Assembly (NCBI RefSeq): GCF_004348345.1
Contig: NZ_SMJZ01000036.1
Coordinates: 1 to 51,594 of the forward strand
DNA length: 51,594 nt
DNA from: Nonomuraea longispora
GTDB lineage: Bacteria > Actinomycetota > Actinomycetes > Streptosporangiales > Streptosporangiaceae
Reading direction: 5' to 3'
The notes beneath the pieces were generated by a model. The model was not told the DNA's origin, searched no databases, and saw only the letters and a program-made list of their open reading frames with translations. Made by a program: the position numbers and the translations under genes. Of the stretch, positions 7,688 to 17,035 are shown in pieces (position 1 is the first letter of the stretch; each line of letters starts with the position of its first letter).

Positions 7688-7807
7688 TCAGAGCAGAAGG
7701 TTGATGACGATCGTCAGCAGGATCGACAGGACGATCGAGATAGCGATCATGGTCAGGCATCCGGCCCACCCTCCGAGGGGCCGGACCTCCCGGTTTCCGA
7801 GGCGCAT
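7688..7807 (-). CDS. 39-residue membrane miniprotein
   Basis: ATG 7807 to TGA 7688 encodes MRLGNREVRPLGGWAGCLTM followed by an almost pure Ile/Leu/Val helix ending NLLL. A short basic cytoplasmic head and a single membrane anchor with a Gly/Trp/Cys hinge are clear. Its size makes automatic gene callers likely to miss it. I recall similar LGGW.GCL-type miniproteins in actinomycetes, but no function. The ribosome binding site is weak. It could be a fold-stabilising or toxin-like membrane peptide; nothing in the context decides. Confidence 0.6.
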   Translation of the reverse strand: MRLGNREVRPLGGWAGCLTMIAISIVLSILLTIVINLLL

Positions 7808-7835
7808 GACCGGCGGCTACCCGCCCGTGGCGGAG

Positions 7836-8240
7836 CTAAGCGATCACGGCTACGGCTTCGACCTCGACGAGCTGGTGGACGTACCCCAGCACGGTGACGC
7901 CCAGCAGCGTGCTGGGCACGTCGTGCGCCCCCATGTACTCCCGGTAGACCTGCCAGGCCGTCACCAGGTCGGCCTGGCGCGACGAGGCGACGTAGACGGT
8001 GGTCTTGACGATGTCGGTCAGGGAGGCCCCCGCGGCGTCGAGCGCGGAGACGAGGTTGCGCATCACCTGATGGGTCTGCTCCGCGTAGTCGCCCGGCGCC
8101 ACCGTCGCTCCCTGAGCGTCGAGCGGGCAGGCGCCCGCCAGCCAGATGGTGCGCGCCGGCGCGTCCACCGCCGCCGCGTAGGCGTATTCGACGTCCCGCG
8201 TGAGCCGGTCGTCACGGATCAGCCTCACACCTGTGCTCAT
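7836..8240 (-). CDS. Rid-family (YjgF/UK114-like) protein lacking the catalytic arginine
   Basis: A 134-residue protein with the Rid/chorismate-mutase-like fold signature: residues such as TIWLAGACPLDAQGATVAPG, QTHQVMRNLVSALDAAGASL and DIVKTTVYVA. Classical RidA enamine/imine deaminases carry an Arg in a PAR motif near the C-terminus; here the equivalent segment is VPSTLLGVTVLG, so the Arg is absent. It therefore probably belongs to a non-deaminase Rid subgroup. GGAGAGG lies just before ATG 8240. It is divergent from the DUF4383 gene. Confidence 0.85.
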   Translation of the reverse strand: MSTGVRLIRDDRLTRDVEYAYAAAVDAPARTIWLAGACPLDAQGATVAPGDYAEQTHQVMRNLVSALDAAGASLTDIVKTTVYVASSRQADLVTAWQVYREYMGAHDVPSTLLGVTVLGYVHQLVEVEAVAVIA

Positions 8241-8354
8241 TACCTCTCCATCGCCGCGTGGGTCTCGTGCGCCGCCCCACGATACGCAGGCCGGCGTGCG
8301 ACTTATCCGCCGGGGCGAGGGTAGCGGAAAACGACCAACCCAAGGAGGCTCACG

Positions 8355-8801
8355 ATGAGTACTTCGCACAAATCGGCCACGCGCTCGCCGGTGCAGGTAG
8401 CCGCGCTGGTCGTCGGCCTGGTGTTCCTGCTCGTCGGGGTGCTCGGATTCATCCCGGGCATCACCACCAACTACGGCGACATGCAGTTCGCCAGCCACCA
8501 CTCCGAGGCGATGTTGCTCGGCATCTTCCAGGTGTCGATCCTGCACAACATCGTGCACCTGCTCTTCGGAGTCGCCGGTGTCATGCTGGCCCGTTCGTGG
8601 TCGGGCGCGCGGGCGTACCTGATCGTCGGCGGCATCATCTACCTGGTGCTCTGGCTGTACGGCCTGCTCATCAACCAGGAGAGCGCGGCCAACTTCGTCC
8701 CGCTCAACACCGCCGACAACTGGCTCCATCTGTTCCTGGGCGTCGGCATGATCGCGCTGGGGGTGCTGTTGACCCGCGGCCGCGCGGCGGTCACGCGCTG
8801 A
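8355..8801 (+). CDS. DUF4383 integral membrane protein
   Basis: A 148-residue protein with four predicted membrane helices, beginning SPVQVAALVVGLVFLLVGVL and including VSILHNIVHLLFGVAGVMLA. The conserved LHNIVHLLFG segment and the overall layout match DUF4383 (domain of unknown function, common in actinomycetes, often stress-inducible). AAGGAGG lies 6 nt upstream of ATG 8355. It stands alone; a short dyad ACCCG/CGGGT (8837-8850) lies between it and the next gene. Confidence 0.88.
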   Translation: MSTSHKSATRSPVQVAALVVGLVFLLVGVLGFIPGITTNYGDMQFASHHSEAMLLGIFQVSILHNIVHLLFGVAGVMLARSWSGARAYLIVGGIIYLVLWLYGLLINQESAANFVPLNTADNWLHLFLGVGMIALGVLLTRGRAAVTR

Positions 8802-8930
8802 CCCGAGCGGTGTGCAGGGACGCGACGTACCTACGCACCCGCATACGGGTAGCGATATAGGTGTTTTTCACGTCTCATCCCTCGGCGGGCGACGGGCATG
8901 CTTTGAGCGTGTCACCAGAGGGGAGGGGCC

Positions 8931-9392
8931 ATGCTGCGAACCACCGAGCAGTCGCAGAACGCCCGTATGAGTCTGGACGCCCTGTCCGGGAACCGGTTGC
9001 TCGCCTTGAAGGACGGATTCGCCCTGCGGGCCGGCTGGGGCGGTGACGAGCAGGTGGTCACCTGGGAGTTGTCTGCGACGCAGTCCGCGGTGCCGAGCGC
9101 CCGGCGGATGGTCGCGAGCCGGCTGCGGGCATGGGGCCTGCGGGATCGGGCCGAGGCCGTCGAGACGCTGGCCGGCGAACTGGTCGACCAGGCGTTGCGG
9201 CTCGCCGCGGGCAAGATCCTTGTCAGCCTGTCCGCCGAGGACGGATTGTGCAGGTGCGAGGTCGAGCAGTGCCCCCGTCCGGACGGTCGGACGCGGAATC
9301 TGCTCGACCGCCTGGCCTGCTGCTGGGGTGTCGTCCGGACGGCCGGCGGGGAGGCCGTCTGGTTCGAGCTTCCCGAAGCCGGGAGTCGCTGA
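8931..9392 (+). CDS. Anti-sigma-factor-kinase-like ATPase-fold protein with degenerate N box
   Basis: A 153-residue protein resembling actinobacterial HATPase_c_2 proteins (RsbW/SpoIIAB-like), which phosphorylate STAS proteins or bind sigma factors. The core runs from about residue 40: WELSATQSAVPSARRMVASR, AVETLAGELVDQALRLA, then RTRNLLDRLACCWGVVR and a closing AVWFELP. In active members the N box reads like ELVTNAxxHA; here it is ELVDQALRLA, so the Mg-binding Asn is replaced by Gln. It may bind a partner without kinase activity. GAGGGGAGG precedes ATG 8931. Confidence 0.75.
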   Translation: MLRTTEQSQNARMSLDALSGNRLLALKDGFALRAGWGGDEQVVTWELSATQSAVPSARRMVASRLRAWGLRDRAEAVETLAGELVDQALRLAAGKILVSLSAEDGLCRCEVEQCPRPDGRTRNLLDRLACCWGVVRTAGGEAVWFELPEAGSR

Positions 9393-9398
9393 CCCCCT

Positions 9399-9447
9399 CC
9401 GCACCCGGGCCGGGACCGGCCCTGCCGGCCCCGGCCCATGGGTGCGG
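9399..9447. terminator. Bidirectional terminator between converging genes
   Basis: A long nested hairpin fills the space between the ATPase-fold gene and ctaD: outer arms CCGCACCC (9399-9406) and GGGTGCGG (9440-9447), inner arms built of GGGCCGGG and CCCCGGCCC. It can terminate transcription from both sides. Confidence 0.7.
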
Positions 9448-9450
9448 CGT

Positions 9451-11148
9451 TCAGGTGTCGCGTTTCGCCTGCTCGATCTCCTCGTCGTGCTGAGGGCGCC
9501 ACATGTGCGGATAGTGCAGGTCGAAGGCCGGCCGTTCGGAGCGGATGCGCGGCATGGACGTGAAGTTGTGCCGCGGCGGCGGGCAGGAGGTGGTCCATTC
9601 CAGGGAGTTGCCGAAGCCCCACGGGTCGTCCACGGTGACCCGCGCGCCGCTGCGCGCGGTCTTCCAGACGTTGTAGAGGAACGGCAGCGTCGACAGGCCG
9701 AGGATGAAGGCGCCGATCGAGGAGATCAGGTGCAGGTCGGTGAACTGGTCGATGGCGCTGTAGTCGGCGTAGCGCCGGGGCATCCCGGCCACGCCCAGCC
9801 AGTGCTGCACGAGGAACGTCGTGTGGAAGCCGACGAACAACGTCCAGAAGTGCCAGACGCCGAGCCGGTTGTCCAGCATCTTGCCGGTCATCTTCGGCCA
9901 CCAGAAGTAGAACCCGGCGAACATCGCGAACACGACGGTGCCGAACACCACGTAGTGGAAGTGCGCCACGACGAAGTACGAGTCGTGCGTCTGGAAGTCG
10001 AGCGGCGGCGAGCCCAGGATGACCCCGGTCAGCCCGCCCAGCAGGAACGTCACCAGGAAGCCGACGGCGAACAACATCGGCGCCTCGAAGCTCAGGTGCC
10101 CGCGCCACATCGTGCCGATCCAGTTGAAGAACTTGACGCCCGTCGGCACCGCGATGAGGAACGTCATGAATGAGAAGAACGGCAGCAGCACCTGCCCGGT
10201 CGCGAACATGTGGTGCGCCCAGACCGTCATCGACAGCCCGGAGATGGCGATGGTGGCGCCCACGAGGCCGATGTAGCCGAAGATCGGCTTGCGGCTGAAG
10301 ACCGGGATGACCTCGGTGATGATGCCGAAGAACGGCAGCGCGATGATGTAGACCTCGGGGTGGCCGAAGAACCAGAACAGATGCTGCCACAGCAGCGGCC
10401 CGCCGTTCTCCGGCAGGTAGATCTGCGTACCCAGCTTGCGGTCCGCCTCCAGCGCCAGCAGCGCGGCGGCCAGCACGGGGAACGCCATCAGCACGAGCAT
10501 GCTGGTCAGCAGCACGTTCCAGGTGAAGATCGGCATGCGGAACATGGTCATGCCGGGCGCGCGCATGCACACGATGGTGGTGAAGAAGTTCACCGAGCCC
10601 AGGATGGTCCCCAGACCCGACAGGGTCAGGCCCATGATCCACAGGTCGCCCCCCGTGATGGGGCTGTAGACCAAGTCCGACAGCGGCGTGTACCCCGTCC
10701 AGCCGAAGTCGGCCGCCCCGTCGGCGGTGGAGAACCCGCTCACCACCATCAGCCCGCCGAACAGGAACAACCAGAAGCTGACCGCGTTCAGCCGGGGGAA
10801 GGCGACGTCCGGTGCTCCGATCTGCAGCGGCATGATGACGTTGGCGAATCCGGCGAACAGCGGCGTGGCGAACAGCAGCATCATGATCGTGCCGTGCATG
10901 GTGAACAGCTGGTTGTACTGCTGCGTGCTGACCAGTTGCAGCCCCGGTTGGGCCAGTTCCCCCCGGATGACCAGAGCCATGAGACCGGCCAGGAGGAAGA
11001 AGGAGAACGAGGCGATCAGATACATGTAGCCGATCACCTTGTGATCGGTCGTGGCCAGCCAGACCGCGATGAGCCTGCCCTTGCGCCGGACCCGTGACGG
11101 CTCCGGCGGCGAGGCGAGCGGCTCTTCCCGGGGCTTGAAGGTGGTCAT
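9451..11148 (-). CDS. ctaD: Cytochrome c oxidase subunit I
   Basis: A 565-residue, 12-helix catalytic subunit of an aa3-type terminal oxidase, which reduces O2 to water and pumps protons. Diagnostic motifs are present: the low-spin haem ligand in [14 protein letters not shown], the CuB ligand set [13 protein letters not shown] with [10 protein letters not shown], and the haem pair [12 protein letters not shown] 11148 is selected (GGAG 8 nt upstream); the upstream in-frame extension is not family-like. No ctaC or ctaE lies nearby, so this is probably an additional, unlinked ctaD copy, a common situation in filamentous actinomycetes. Confidence 0.96.
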   Translation of the reverse strand: MTTFKPREEPLASPPEPSRVRRKGRLIAVWLATTDHKVIGYMYLIASFSFFLLAGLMALVIRGELAQPGLQLVSTQQYNQLFTMHGTIMMLLFATPLFAGFANVIMPLQIGAPDVAFPRLNAVSFWLFLFGGLMVVSGFSTADGAADFGWTGYTPLSDLVYSPITGGDLWIMGLTLSGLGTILGSVNFFTTIVCMRAPGMTMFRMPIFTWNVLLTSMLVLMAFPVLAAALLALEADRKLGTQIYLPENGGPLLWQHLFWFFGHPEVYIIALPFFGIITEVIPVFSRKPIFGYIGLVGATIAISGLSMTVWAHHMFATGQVLLPFFSFMTFLIAVPTGVKFFNWIGTMWRGHLSFEAPMLFAVGFLVTFLLGGLTGVILGSPPLDFQTHDSYFVVAHFHYVVFGTVVFAMFAGFYFWWPKMTGKMLDNRLGVWHFWTLFVGFHTTFLVQHWLGVAGMPRRYADYSAIDQFTDLHLISSIGAFILGLSTLPFLYNVWKTARSGARVTVDDPWGFGNSLEWTTSCPPPRHNFTSMPRIRSERPAFDLHYPHMWRPQHDEEIEQAKRDT

Positions 11149-11330
11149 GTATGATCTCCGTCTATCCAGCGGGCATCGGCCGGCCACGCGCCGTGTACGA
11201 AGCGTGTGCCCCGCCACCTGCATGACCAGCGTTCGCTACCCTGGCCCTCCTGCGCGAATCGCCGCCATACCGCGTGACGGACGATCCGTTACGCCGCCAT
11301 GAGAGACGGCCGTCCGCGGGGAGAACCGCT

Positions 11331-13412
11331 TCACCGGTTCTCGACCGGCGCCCGGCCCTTCGCCTCCTGCCGGGCGGGCGGCTCGGGCAGGCGCAGCGCG
11401 ATCATGGCCACGTCGTCGTCCGCTGACAGCGGCAGGGCGCTCAGCAGCTCGTCACAGAACCGGTCGAGAGGCGCGTGGGCAAGCGCGCACGCGTGCCTGC
11501 GCAGCCGTTCCAGGCCCTCGTCGAGATGCTCGTCGTGCCGTTCCACGAGCCCGTCGGTGTAGAGCAGCAGCGTGCACAGCGGAGGGAGCGGCACCCGCGC
11601 GGACACGGACCGGGAGTCGTACGGGATGCCGAGCAGCGGGTTGGCGCCGTCCTCAAGGAAACGTCCCTGCCCGTCGCCGGTGATCAAAAGGGGCGGCGGA
11701 TGGCCGGCCACCGAGTAGTTCAGCCGGTGACCGCCCTCGCCCTTCTCCACCCTGGCCAGCACACACGTCGCGGTCTCCTCGCAGTAGAGGGTCTTCATCG
11801 CGATGTTGAGCCGGGCGAGAATCTCTCCCGGAGGCTCCTGCCGGTCCACGACCAGCCCTCTGAGCATGTTGCGCAGCTGGCCCATGGCGACCGCGGCGCG
11901 CAGGTCGTGGCCCGCGACGTCGCCGATGGCGAGCACAGTGGCGCCGTCGGGCAGCACGAACGAGTCGTACCAGTCGCCGCCCACGTCGGCGGCGGCGGGG
12001 CTGGCGCGGTAGCGCGCGGCGATCTGCATGCCGGGCACCCGCGGCGGCTGCGCCAGCAGGCTGTGCTGCAGCGCCACCGCGATCTTGTGCGTGCGCTGGA
12101 ACCGCATCGCGCTGCTCAGGCTGTCATGGGCCTGCTCGATCACCTCGCGGAGCATGGCGACGGTGCTCTGGCTGACCGGCGCGCGGTCACCGCAGGCCGC
12201 CACCGTGACCACCGCCGCCAGCGTGCCGTCGATCACGACGGGCAGGAAGGCGAGGCTGTTGGCCTCGGTGGCCTCCAGCCACGTGCGCGTGCCCACCGGT
12301 ACGAGATCGCCCAGCTCCGATCCGGGGGCGAACGTCGTACGGAAGGGGCGCCGCCGGCGTACCACGGCGGCGAACCCGCTGTCGGAGGCCAGGCGTTCCT
12401 CGCTGAACGGAGGAAGCCTGGGCAGCCCGGCACGGGCCGCGGTGGCGATGCGCTCGACCACGAAGTCGCCTCCTCGCGCCAGCCCGTCGGCCAGATCGAT
12501 CACCAGGTGCACGCTGCACCCGTCGGCCAGGTCGGGCACGATGACGTTCGCCAGCGCGCCGAGCATGCCCTCCAGGTTCGTCCGGTCGGCCGTCGCCGCC
12601 GCGGCGGAGTCGAGCAGTCGCTGGCGCCGCTGCTCCTGCCACTGCTGCTCGATGTCGGTGCAGGTGCCCACCCACTCCACCAGGTGGCCGTCCTCCTGGA
12701 TCGGCACGGCACGCGCCTGGAAATGCCGGTACGTGCCGTCGACCGTGCGGAGCCGGTAGACGTGCTTCCACACCTCGGAGACCTCCTTGATCGCGCGGTT
12801 CCACGACGACTGCGTGGAGGCCCGGTCGTCCGGGTGCACGGCGTTCATCCAGCCGTCGTCGCGGAAGTCGTCCCACGACTGGCCGGTCACCCGCTCCCAT
12901 CCCGGACTCGGCTCGGTCGCCAGGCCGCCCGGGTCGGCCACCCAGACGATCTGGGCGCTCACCCGGACCAGGCTCTGGTATCGCCGCAGGATGCGGCGGC
13001 GCTCGTCGGCCACCGCCTGCAGCCGCTGCGCCACGGTGACCTGGTCGGTGACGTCCAGGAAGACCGCGAGGACGCCGTACGTGCCGTCATCGAAGGCGAT
13101 CCGCGAGAGGCTGAAGGTGAAGAAGCGCTCGCGGTCCTCCGCGGCCTCACCCCCGGGGGCGTCGGTGCGGACGACCGGCCTGCCCGTTCGCAGCACCTGG
13201 TCGAAGATGCGGACGTAGTCCTCCTGGGCCACGCGGGGGAAGGCGTCCCTCAGCGGCGACCCGATCGGCCGCTCACCGAACAACGACCGGTACGTCTCAT
13301 TCGTGTACAGCAGCCGGTGGTCGGGACCACGGGTCACCGCGACCCCCACGGGCGCCGGCTCCAGCACCTCGAAGGTCAGACCACTCACCCGCCGCCCGTA
13401 GACACCGTCCAT
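11331..13412 (-). CDS. PAS/GAF-domain SpoIIE-family (PP2C) serine phosphatase
   Basis: A 693-residue soluble signalling protein. It has a first PAS domain (about residues 10 to 130), a second PAS domain with PAC (about 145 to 260, ending EWVGTCTDIEQQW), a GAF-like region (about 280 to 440) and a C-terminal PP2C domain (about 460 to 680). Phosphatase metal-binding motifs are visible: DVGGDWYDSF, AIGDVAGHDL and the final DDDVAMIALR. Such enzymes dephosphorylate STAS anti-anti-sigma factors in response to ligands or light sensed by PAS/GAF. GGGGGAAG lies 6 nt upstream of ATG 13412. STAS partners exist in the window but are unlinked. Confidence 0.92.
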   Translation of the reverse strand: MDGVYGRRVSGLTFEVLEPAPVGVAVTRGPDHRLLYTNETYRSLFGERPIGSPLRDAFPRVAQEDYVRIFDQVLRTGRPVVRTDAPGGEAAEDRERFFTFSLSRIAFDDGTYGVLAVFLDVTDQVTVAQRLQAVADERRRILRRYQSLVRVSAQIVWVADPGGLATEPSPGWERVTGQSWDDFRDDGWMNAVHPDDRASTQSSWNRAIKEVSEVWKHVYRLRTVDGTYRHFQARAVPIQEDGHLVEWVGTCTDIEQQWQEQRRQRLLDSAAAATADRTNLEGMLGALANVIVPDLADGCSVHLVIDLADGLARGGDFVVERIATAARAGLPRLPPFSEERLASDSGFAAVVRRRRPFRTTFAPGSELGDLVPVGTRTWLEATEANSLAFLPVVIDGTLAAVVTVAACGDRAPVSQSTVAMLREVIEQAHDSLSSAMRFQRTHKIAVALQHSLLAQPPRVPGMQIAARYRASPAAADVGGDWYDSFVLPDGATVLAIGDVAGHDLRAAVAMGQLRNMLRGLVVDRQEPPGEILARLNIAMKTLYCEETATCVLARVEKGEGGHRLNYSVAGHPPPLLITGDGQGRFLEDGANPLLGIPYDSRSVSARVPLPPLCTLLLYTDGLVERHDEHLDEGLERLRRHACALAHAPLDRFCDELLSALPLSADDDVAMIALRLPEPPARQEAKGRAPVENR

Positions 13413-13608
13413 TGCGACTTCCCCCGATGACGCCGTTCACGGTGATTCGCGAGCCCGTCTTGCCCCTACCCGTTCCAGCCGCGACGGGAACCCGGCAGGT
13501 CACGGCGCCGGCCCGCCTGACGCCCCGGACATCCCGGCGCGCGGGGAGGAACGCGCCCGCGCCCTGTGCGACGTCGCGCTCCGGTGCCCCCGCACAGGTC
13601 CAGGACGG
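13413..13608. other. Spacer between phosphatase and phosphotransferase genes
   Basis: About 196 bp upstream of the phosphatase gene. Both strands give only short Arg-rich frames. I see no clear promoter or gene; the region presumably holds the phosphatase promoter and the end of the upstream transcript. Confidence 0.4.
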
Positions 13609-14571
13609 TCAGCGCAGTGGGAACCGGTCCGCGTCCACCGTGGCGAGATCGCGCAGGAAGCCGCGTTGGCGGGGGTTGTCCGGGTCGTTCCACTCGTCGG
13701 CGTCAACCAACGTCCACACCCCCCACTCCAGGAGCATGTAGCGCACGGCCACCGGCCACACGGCCAGCTCGGCCTCGGTGAGCCGGACGTGGCGCCGGTA
13801 CGCCGAGGAGAAGGCCGACCACTCACCGGCCGTGAAGAGCCGGGGCGGGGCGGTGGCCATCTCGTTGTGGAACAGCAGCGCGGCCAGCGCCAGGTCGAGC
13901 ACGCGCGGCGCGCACTCGGCGTTGTCGGGGTCGACCAGTACGGGTGCGCCGCCGGCGTACACCAGGTTGTTCGCCTTGAAGTCCATCGACACCGCGGCCC
14001 GCGGGAGCCCGCCGTCCCGCACCGGCGGCAGTGTACGCGCCATGAACGACTCCAGCCACGGCTCCATGCGCGCCATCACCTCGTCGCGCAGGTCGGGCGC
14101 GTGCTCGCCCAGCACCTGCCGCAGCCCGGTGACGTCCTCCTCGACCGAGGCCGCGTCATGGTCGGGCCAGCCGAACTCCGGCATGCCGTCCACGGCGGGC
14201 CGGGCGGCGTGGATGCGTCCCAGGAGATCGCCCGCGGCGGCCACGTCGTGCGCGGAGCCGGTGTACGGGCGACCGCCGACCCACGGGTAGGCCACCCAGA
14301 ACCGATCGCCGACCCGGGCCGGGTTGTCCACGGGCAGGGGGAGCGGGGTGACCACGCCGACGCCCTGCCCGGCCAGCGCCTCCACCCACCGGGCGATCGC
14401 GTCCGCGGCCGTCGCGGGGCCCGTGGTCCGCTTGATCACCGACTTGCCGCCGTTGAGCCGGACGGGGAAGACGGGAGCGTACGGATAGCAGGACTGCTCC
14501 GGCCTGTCCGCATCGTCGACGGCGAAGTGCTTGAAGACGTCGGCATAGCCGGCCGCCTGCTCGTAGGCCAT
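13609..14571 (-). CDS. Aminoglycoside-phosphotransferase-fold protein (APH family)
   Basis: A 320-residue kinase-like protein. ATG 14571 is supported by AGGAG 6 nt upstream. The nucleotide-binding Lys is in KSVIKRTTG, and the catalytic loop AAVSMDFKANNLVY (Asp, then Asn four residues later) is followed by the metal-binding PVLVDPDNAE, equivalent to the DFG segment. The family phosphorylates small molecules (aminoglycosides, macrolides, choline, homoserine) and many members have unknown substrates. Nothing in the context implies antibiotic resistance. It stands alone next to a decayed acyl-CoA synthetase gene. Confidence 0.82.
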   Translation of the reverse strand: MAYEQAAGYADVFKHFAVDDADRPEQSCYPYAPVFPVRLNGGKSVIKRTTGPATAADAIARWVEALAGQGVGVVTPLPLPVDNPARVGDRFWVAYPWVGGRPYTGSAHDVAAAGDLLGRIHAARPAVDGMPEFGWPDHDAASVEEDVTGLRQVLGEHAPDLRDEVMARMEPWLESFMARTLPPVRDGGLPRAAVSMDFKANNLVYAGGAPVLVDPDNAECAPRVLDLALAALLFHNEMATAPPRLFTAGEWSAFSSAYRRHVRLTEAELAVWPVAVRYMLLEWGVWTLVDADEWNDPDNPRQRGFLRDLATVDADRFPLR

Positions 14572-14639
14572 GGGTGCTCCTGAAGGTCCGGGGCGATCTC
14601 GCACAAGGTAGCCCGAACCCGCATGGCGCGGGCAACCGC

Positions 14640-14834
14640 TTATCGGGCGGGCGCCGGTGGCTCGGGCACGTCCCCGCCCGCAGGGTAGGTCCAGCGGCGC
14701 CCGGCGGCCACGTCCACCAGCGCCTCGTGCCCGCCGAAGCGGGACATCGCGCGCCCGAGGTTCTCCCCGATCGTCTCGCCCAGCAGCGGAACACCGGACA
14801 CGCCCGAGGCCTACGAGAGCAGTGCGTCACCCAT
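14640..14834 (-). pseudogene. Acyl-CoA synthetase (AMP-binding) N-terminal remnant with nonsense codon
   Basis: From ATG 14834 the frame reads MGDALLS, a TAG at 14811-14813, then [20 protein letters not shown] and [22 protein letters not shown] before running into unrelated residues and a stop at 14640. FadD-type acyl-CoA synthetases begin with just such a segment (SYASG..VPLLG.TIG.NL.....F....ALV....GRRWTY). The Tyr codon TAC has become TAG, and the remaining 450 or so residues, including all AMP-binding motifs, are gone. It is a clear relic. Confidence 0.8.
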
Positions 14835-14870
14835 GGGAACAGCCTCCCGCCAGGATCGGCCCGCTGACCA

Positions 14871-14894
14871 GCCCCGCCGGGGGATGGGCGGGGC
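14871..14894 (+). promoter_or_regulatory. Palindrome upstream of Tm-1-like operon
   Basis: A perfect 8-bp inverted repeat, GCCCCGCC (14871-14878) and GGCGGGGC (14887-14894) with an 8-nt spacer, lies 67 bp before the operon's first ATG. It could be an operator or a leader hairpin; regulator unknown. Confidence 0.35.
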
Positions 14895-14960
14895 CAGGCG
14901 TGGAAGGCCGCCGGACCGGGCACATCCAGGAGGTCTCCGAACAGAGGGGTGTGGCAGGAC

Positions 14961-16202
14961 ATGCCGTCCGTCGTGCTGATCGGCACACTCGACACCAAGG
15001 GCGAGGAGTACGCGTGGCTGCGCAACCGGCTCGTGGAGCTGGGCAGCGACGTGGTGGTGGTGGACGTCGGCGTCGGCGTTCCCGGCCAGACGCTGCTCGC
15101 CGACGTCTCCAACGAGCAGGTCGCCGAGGCGGGAGGAGGCGACCTGCGGGAGCTGCGCGCCGCCGGCGACCGGGGGGCCGCCGTGACCACCATGGGAGAG
15201 GGCGCGGCCGGGATCCTCGCCAGGCTGCACGCCGACGGCCGCGCCGACGCCGTGCTGGCGCTGGGCGGCAGCGGCGGCTCCTCGATCGCCGCGCGCGCCG
15301 TGCGCGACCTGCCCATCGGGCTGCCCAAGCTGATCGTGTCGACGATGGCCGCCGGGGACGTCTCGCCGTACGTCGGGGCGAAGGACGTCACGATGATGTA
15401 CAGCGTGGTCGACATCGCCGGCATCAACCGGCTCTCCCGCGCGATCCTCGGCAACGCCGCCGCCGCGGCGGCGGGCATGGCCCGTTCGCACCGGCTCGCC
15501 AAGGCCGAGCTGACCTCGGGCGGCTCCGACCGGCCGCTGATCGGCGCGTCGATGTTCGGCGTGACCACACCTGCCGTCGACGCCGCGCGCGAGCGGCTCG
15601 CCGGGCTCGGCTACGAGGTGCTGGTATTCCACGCGACCGGCGCCGGCGGGCGCGCGCTCGAAGGGCTCGCGGCGAGCCGGATGCTGGCAGGCGTGCTCGA
15701 CCTGACCACCACCGAGCTCGCCGACGACCTCGTGGGCGGCGTCCTGTCCGCGGGGCCCGACCGGCTCACCGCCGCCGGTGCGCACGGCGTGCCGCAGGTG
15801 GTCGCGCCAGGCGCGCTCGACATGGTCAACTTCGGGCCCCGCGACAGCGTGCCCGCCGAGTTCGGCGACCGCCTGCTGTACGTGCACAACCCCACCGTGA
15901 CGCTGATGCGCACCACGGCGGGCGAGATGGGCGAGCTGGGCCGCCGGGTGGCCGCCAAGCTGCGCGACGCGAGCGGGCCGGCCGTGCTGTTCGTGCCCCG
16001 CAGGGGCGTGTCCGCCCTCGACGCGCCCGGTGGCCCCTTCGCCGACCCGAAGGCCGACGAGGCCTGCTTCGAGACCATGGCCGAGGGGCTGCGCGGCTCC
16101 GGCGTCCCCGTCGAGGAGCTCGATCTGCACATCAACGACCCCGCCTTCGGCCGCGCCATGGCGGAGCGGCTGCATCGCATGATCACTGGAGGTGCCACGT
16201 GA
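14961..16202 (+). CDS. Tm-1-like ATP-binding domain protein (UPF0261)
   Basis: A 413-residue protein that starts with the family signature [20 protein letters not shown] and contains [20 protein letters not shown] and [20 protein letters not shown], as expected of UPF0261. The plant homologue is the N-terminal half of tomato Tm-1, which binds a viral replicase; the bacterial role is unknown, with an ATP-binding Rossmann-like fold. ATG 14961 matches family starts; a GTG at 14949 is possible. The stop overlaps the next start (GTGA), so it is coupled to the TIM-barrel gene, which corresponds to the C-terminal half of Tm-1. Confidence 0.9.
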   Translation: MPSVVLIGTLDTKGEEYAWLRNRLVELGSDVVVVDVGVGVPGQTLLADVSNEQVAEAGGGDLRELRAAGDRGAAVTTMGEGAAGILARLHADGRADAVLALGGSGGSSIAARAVRDLPIGLPKLIVSTMAAGDVSPYVGAKDVTMMYSVVDIAGINRLSRAILGNAAAAAAGMARSHRLAKAELTSGGSDRPLIGASMFGVTTPAVDAARERLAGLGYEVLVFHATGAGGRALEGLAASRMLAGVLDLTTTELADDLVGGVLSAGPDRLTAAGAHGVPQVVAPGALDMVNFGPRDSVPAEFGDRLLYVHNPTVTLMRTTAGEMGELGRRVAAKLRDASGPAVLFVPRRGVSALDAPGGPFADPKADEACFETMAEGLRGSGVPVEELDLHINDPAFGRAMAERLHRMITGGAT

Positions 16203-17020
16203 ACAGGCAGGACGTCCTTGACAGGCTCCGCGGCACGGTCGCGGACGGGCGGCCCGTCGTCGGCGCGGGAGCCGGCACCGGCCTGTCGGCCAAGTGCGCC
16301 GAGGCCGGCGGCGTCGACCTGATCATCATCTACAACTCGGGCCGCTACCGCATGGCCGGGCGCGGCTCGCTGGCCGGGCTGCTGCCGTACGGCGACGCCA
16401 ACCAGATCGTCGTCGAGATGGCCTCCGAGGTACTGCCGGTCGTCCGCGACACGCCGGTGCTGGCCGGGGTGTGCGGCACCGACCCGTTCCGCGTCATGCC
16501 GCTCTTCCTCGACCAGCTCAAGGCGATGGGGTTCGCGGGCGTGCAGAACTTCCCGACCGTGGGCCTGTACGACGGCACCTTCCGCCAGAACCTGGAGGAG
16601 ACCGGCATGGGCTACGAGCTGGAGGTGCAGATGGTGCGGCAGGCCCGCGAACGCGACCTCGTCACCGCCCCCTACGTCTTCGACGAGGGCCAGGCGCGGG
16701 CCATGGCCGAGGCGGGCGCCGACGTGCTCGTGCCGCACGTGGGGCTGACCACCAAGGGCAGCATCGGCGCCGGCACCGCGCTCACCCTCGACGAGGCCGC
16801 CGAACGGGTGCAGGCCATGCGTGACGCGGCCGTCGCCGTCCGGCCCGACGTGCTCGTGCTCTGCCACGGCGGGCCGATCGCCGAGCCCGGCGACGCCGCG
16901 TACGTATTGTCGCGCACGAAGGGCGTGGTCGGCTTCTTCGGCGCCTCGTCCGTCGAGCGGTTGCCCACCGAGCGCGCCATCACCGAGCAGGTCCGGGCCT
17001 TCAAGTCACTCACGTTCTGA
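16199..17020 (+). CDS. Phosphoenolpyruvate-hydrolase-family TIM-barrel protein
   Basis: A 273-residue protein of the family annotated as PEP hydrolase (TIM-barrel signal transduction protein). Motifs include [20 protein letters not shown], then [31 protein letters not shown] and [14 protein letters not shown]. Start GTG 16199 overlaps the previous stop by 4 bp and has GGAGGT 5 nt upstream. In plant Tm-1 this domain is fused behind UPF0261; here the two are separate, coupled genes. Relatives include a hydrolase acting on PEP-like compounds, but the physiological substrate here is unknown. Confidence 0.88.
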   Translation: MNRQDVLDRLRGTVADGRPVVGAGAGTGLSAKCAEAGGVDLIIIYNSGRYRMAGRGSLAGLLPYGDANQIVVEMASEVLPVVRDTPVLAGVCGTDPFRVMPLFLDQLKAMGFAGVQNFPTVGLYDGTFRQNLEETGMGYELEVQMVRQARERDLVTAPYVFDEGQARAMAEAGADVLVPHVGLTTKGSIGAGTALTLDEAAERVQAMRDAAVAVRPDVLVLCHGGPIAEPGDAAYVLSRTKGVVGFFGASSVERLPTERAITEQVRAFKSLTF

Positions 17021-17035
17021 GAGCGAGGAACCGAC

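Noticed and set aside
13609..14571. Aminoglycoside resistance gene
   Set aside because: Only the general APH fold is visible; many chromosomal members have other substrates and no resistance context exists.
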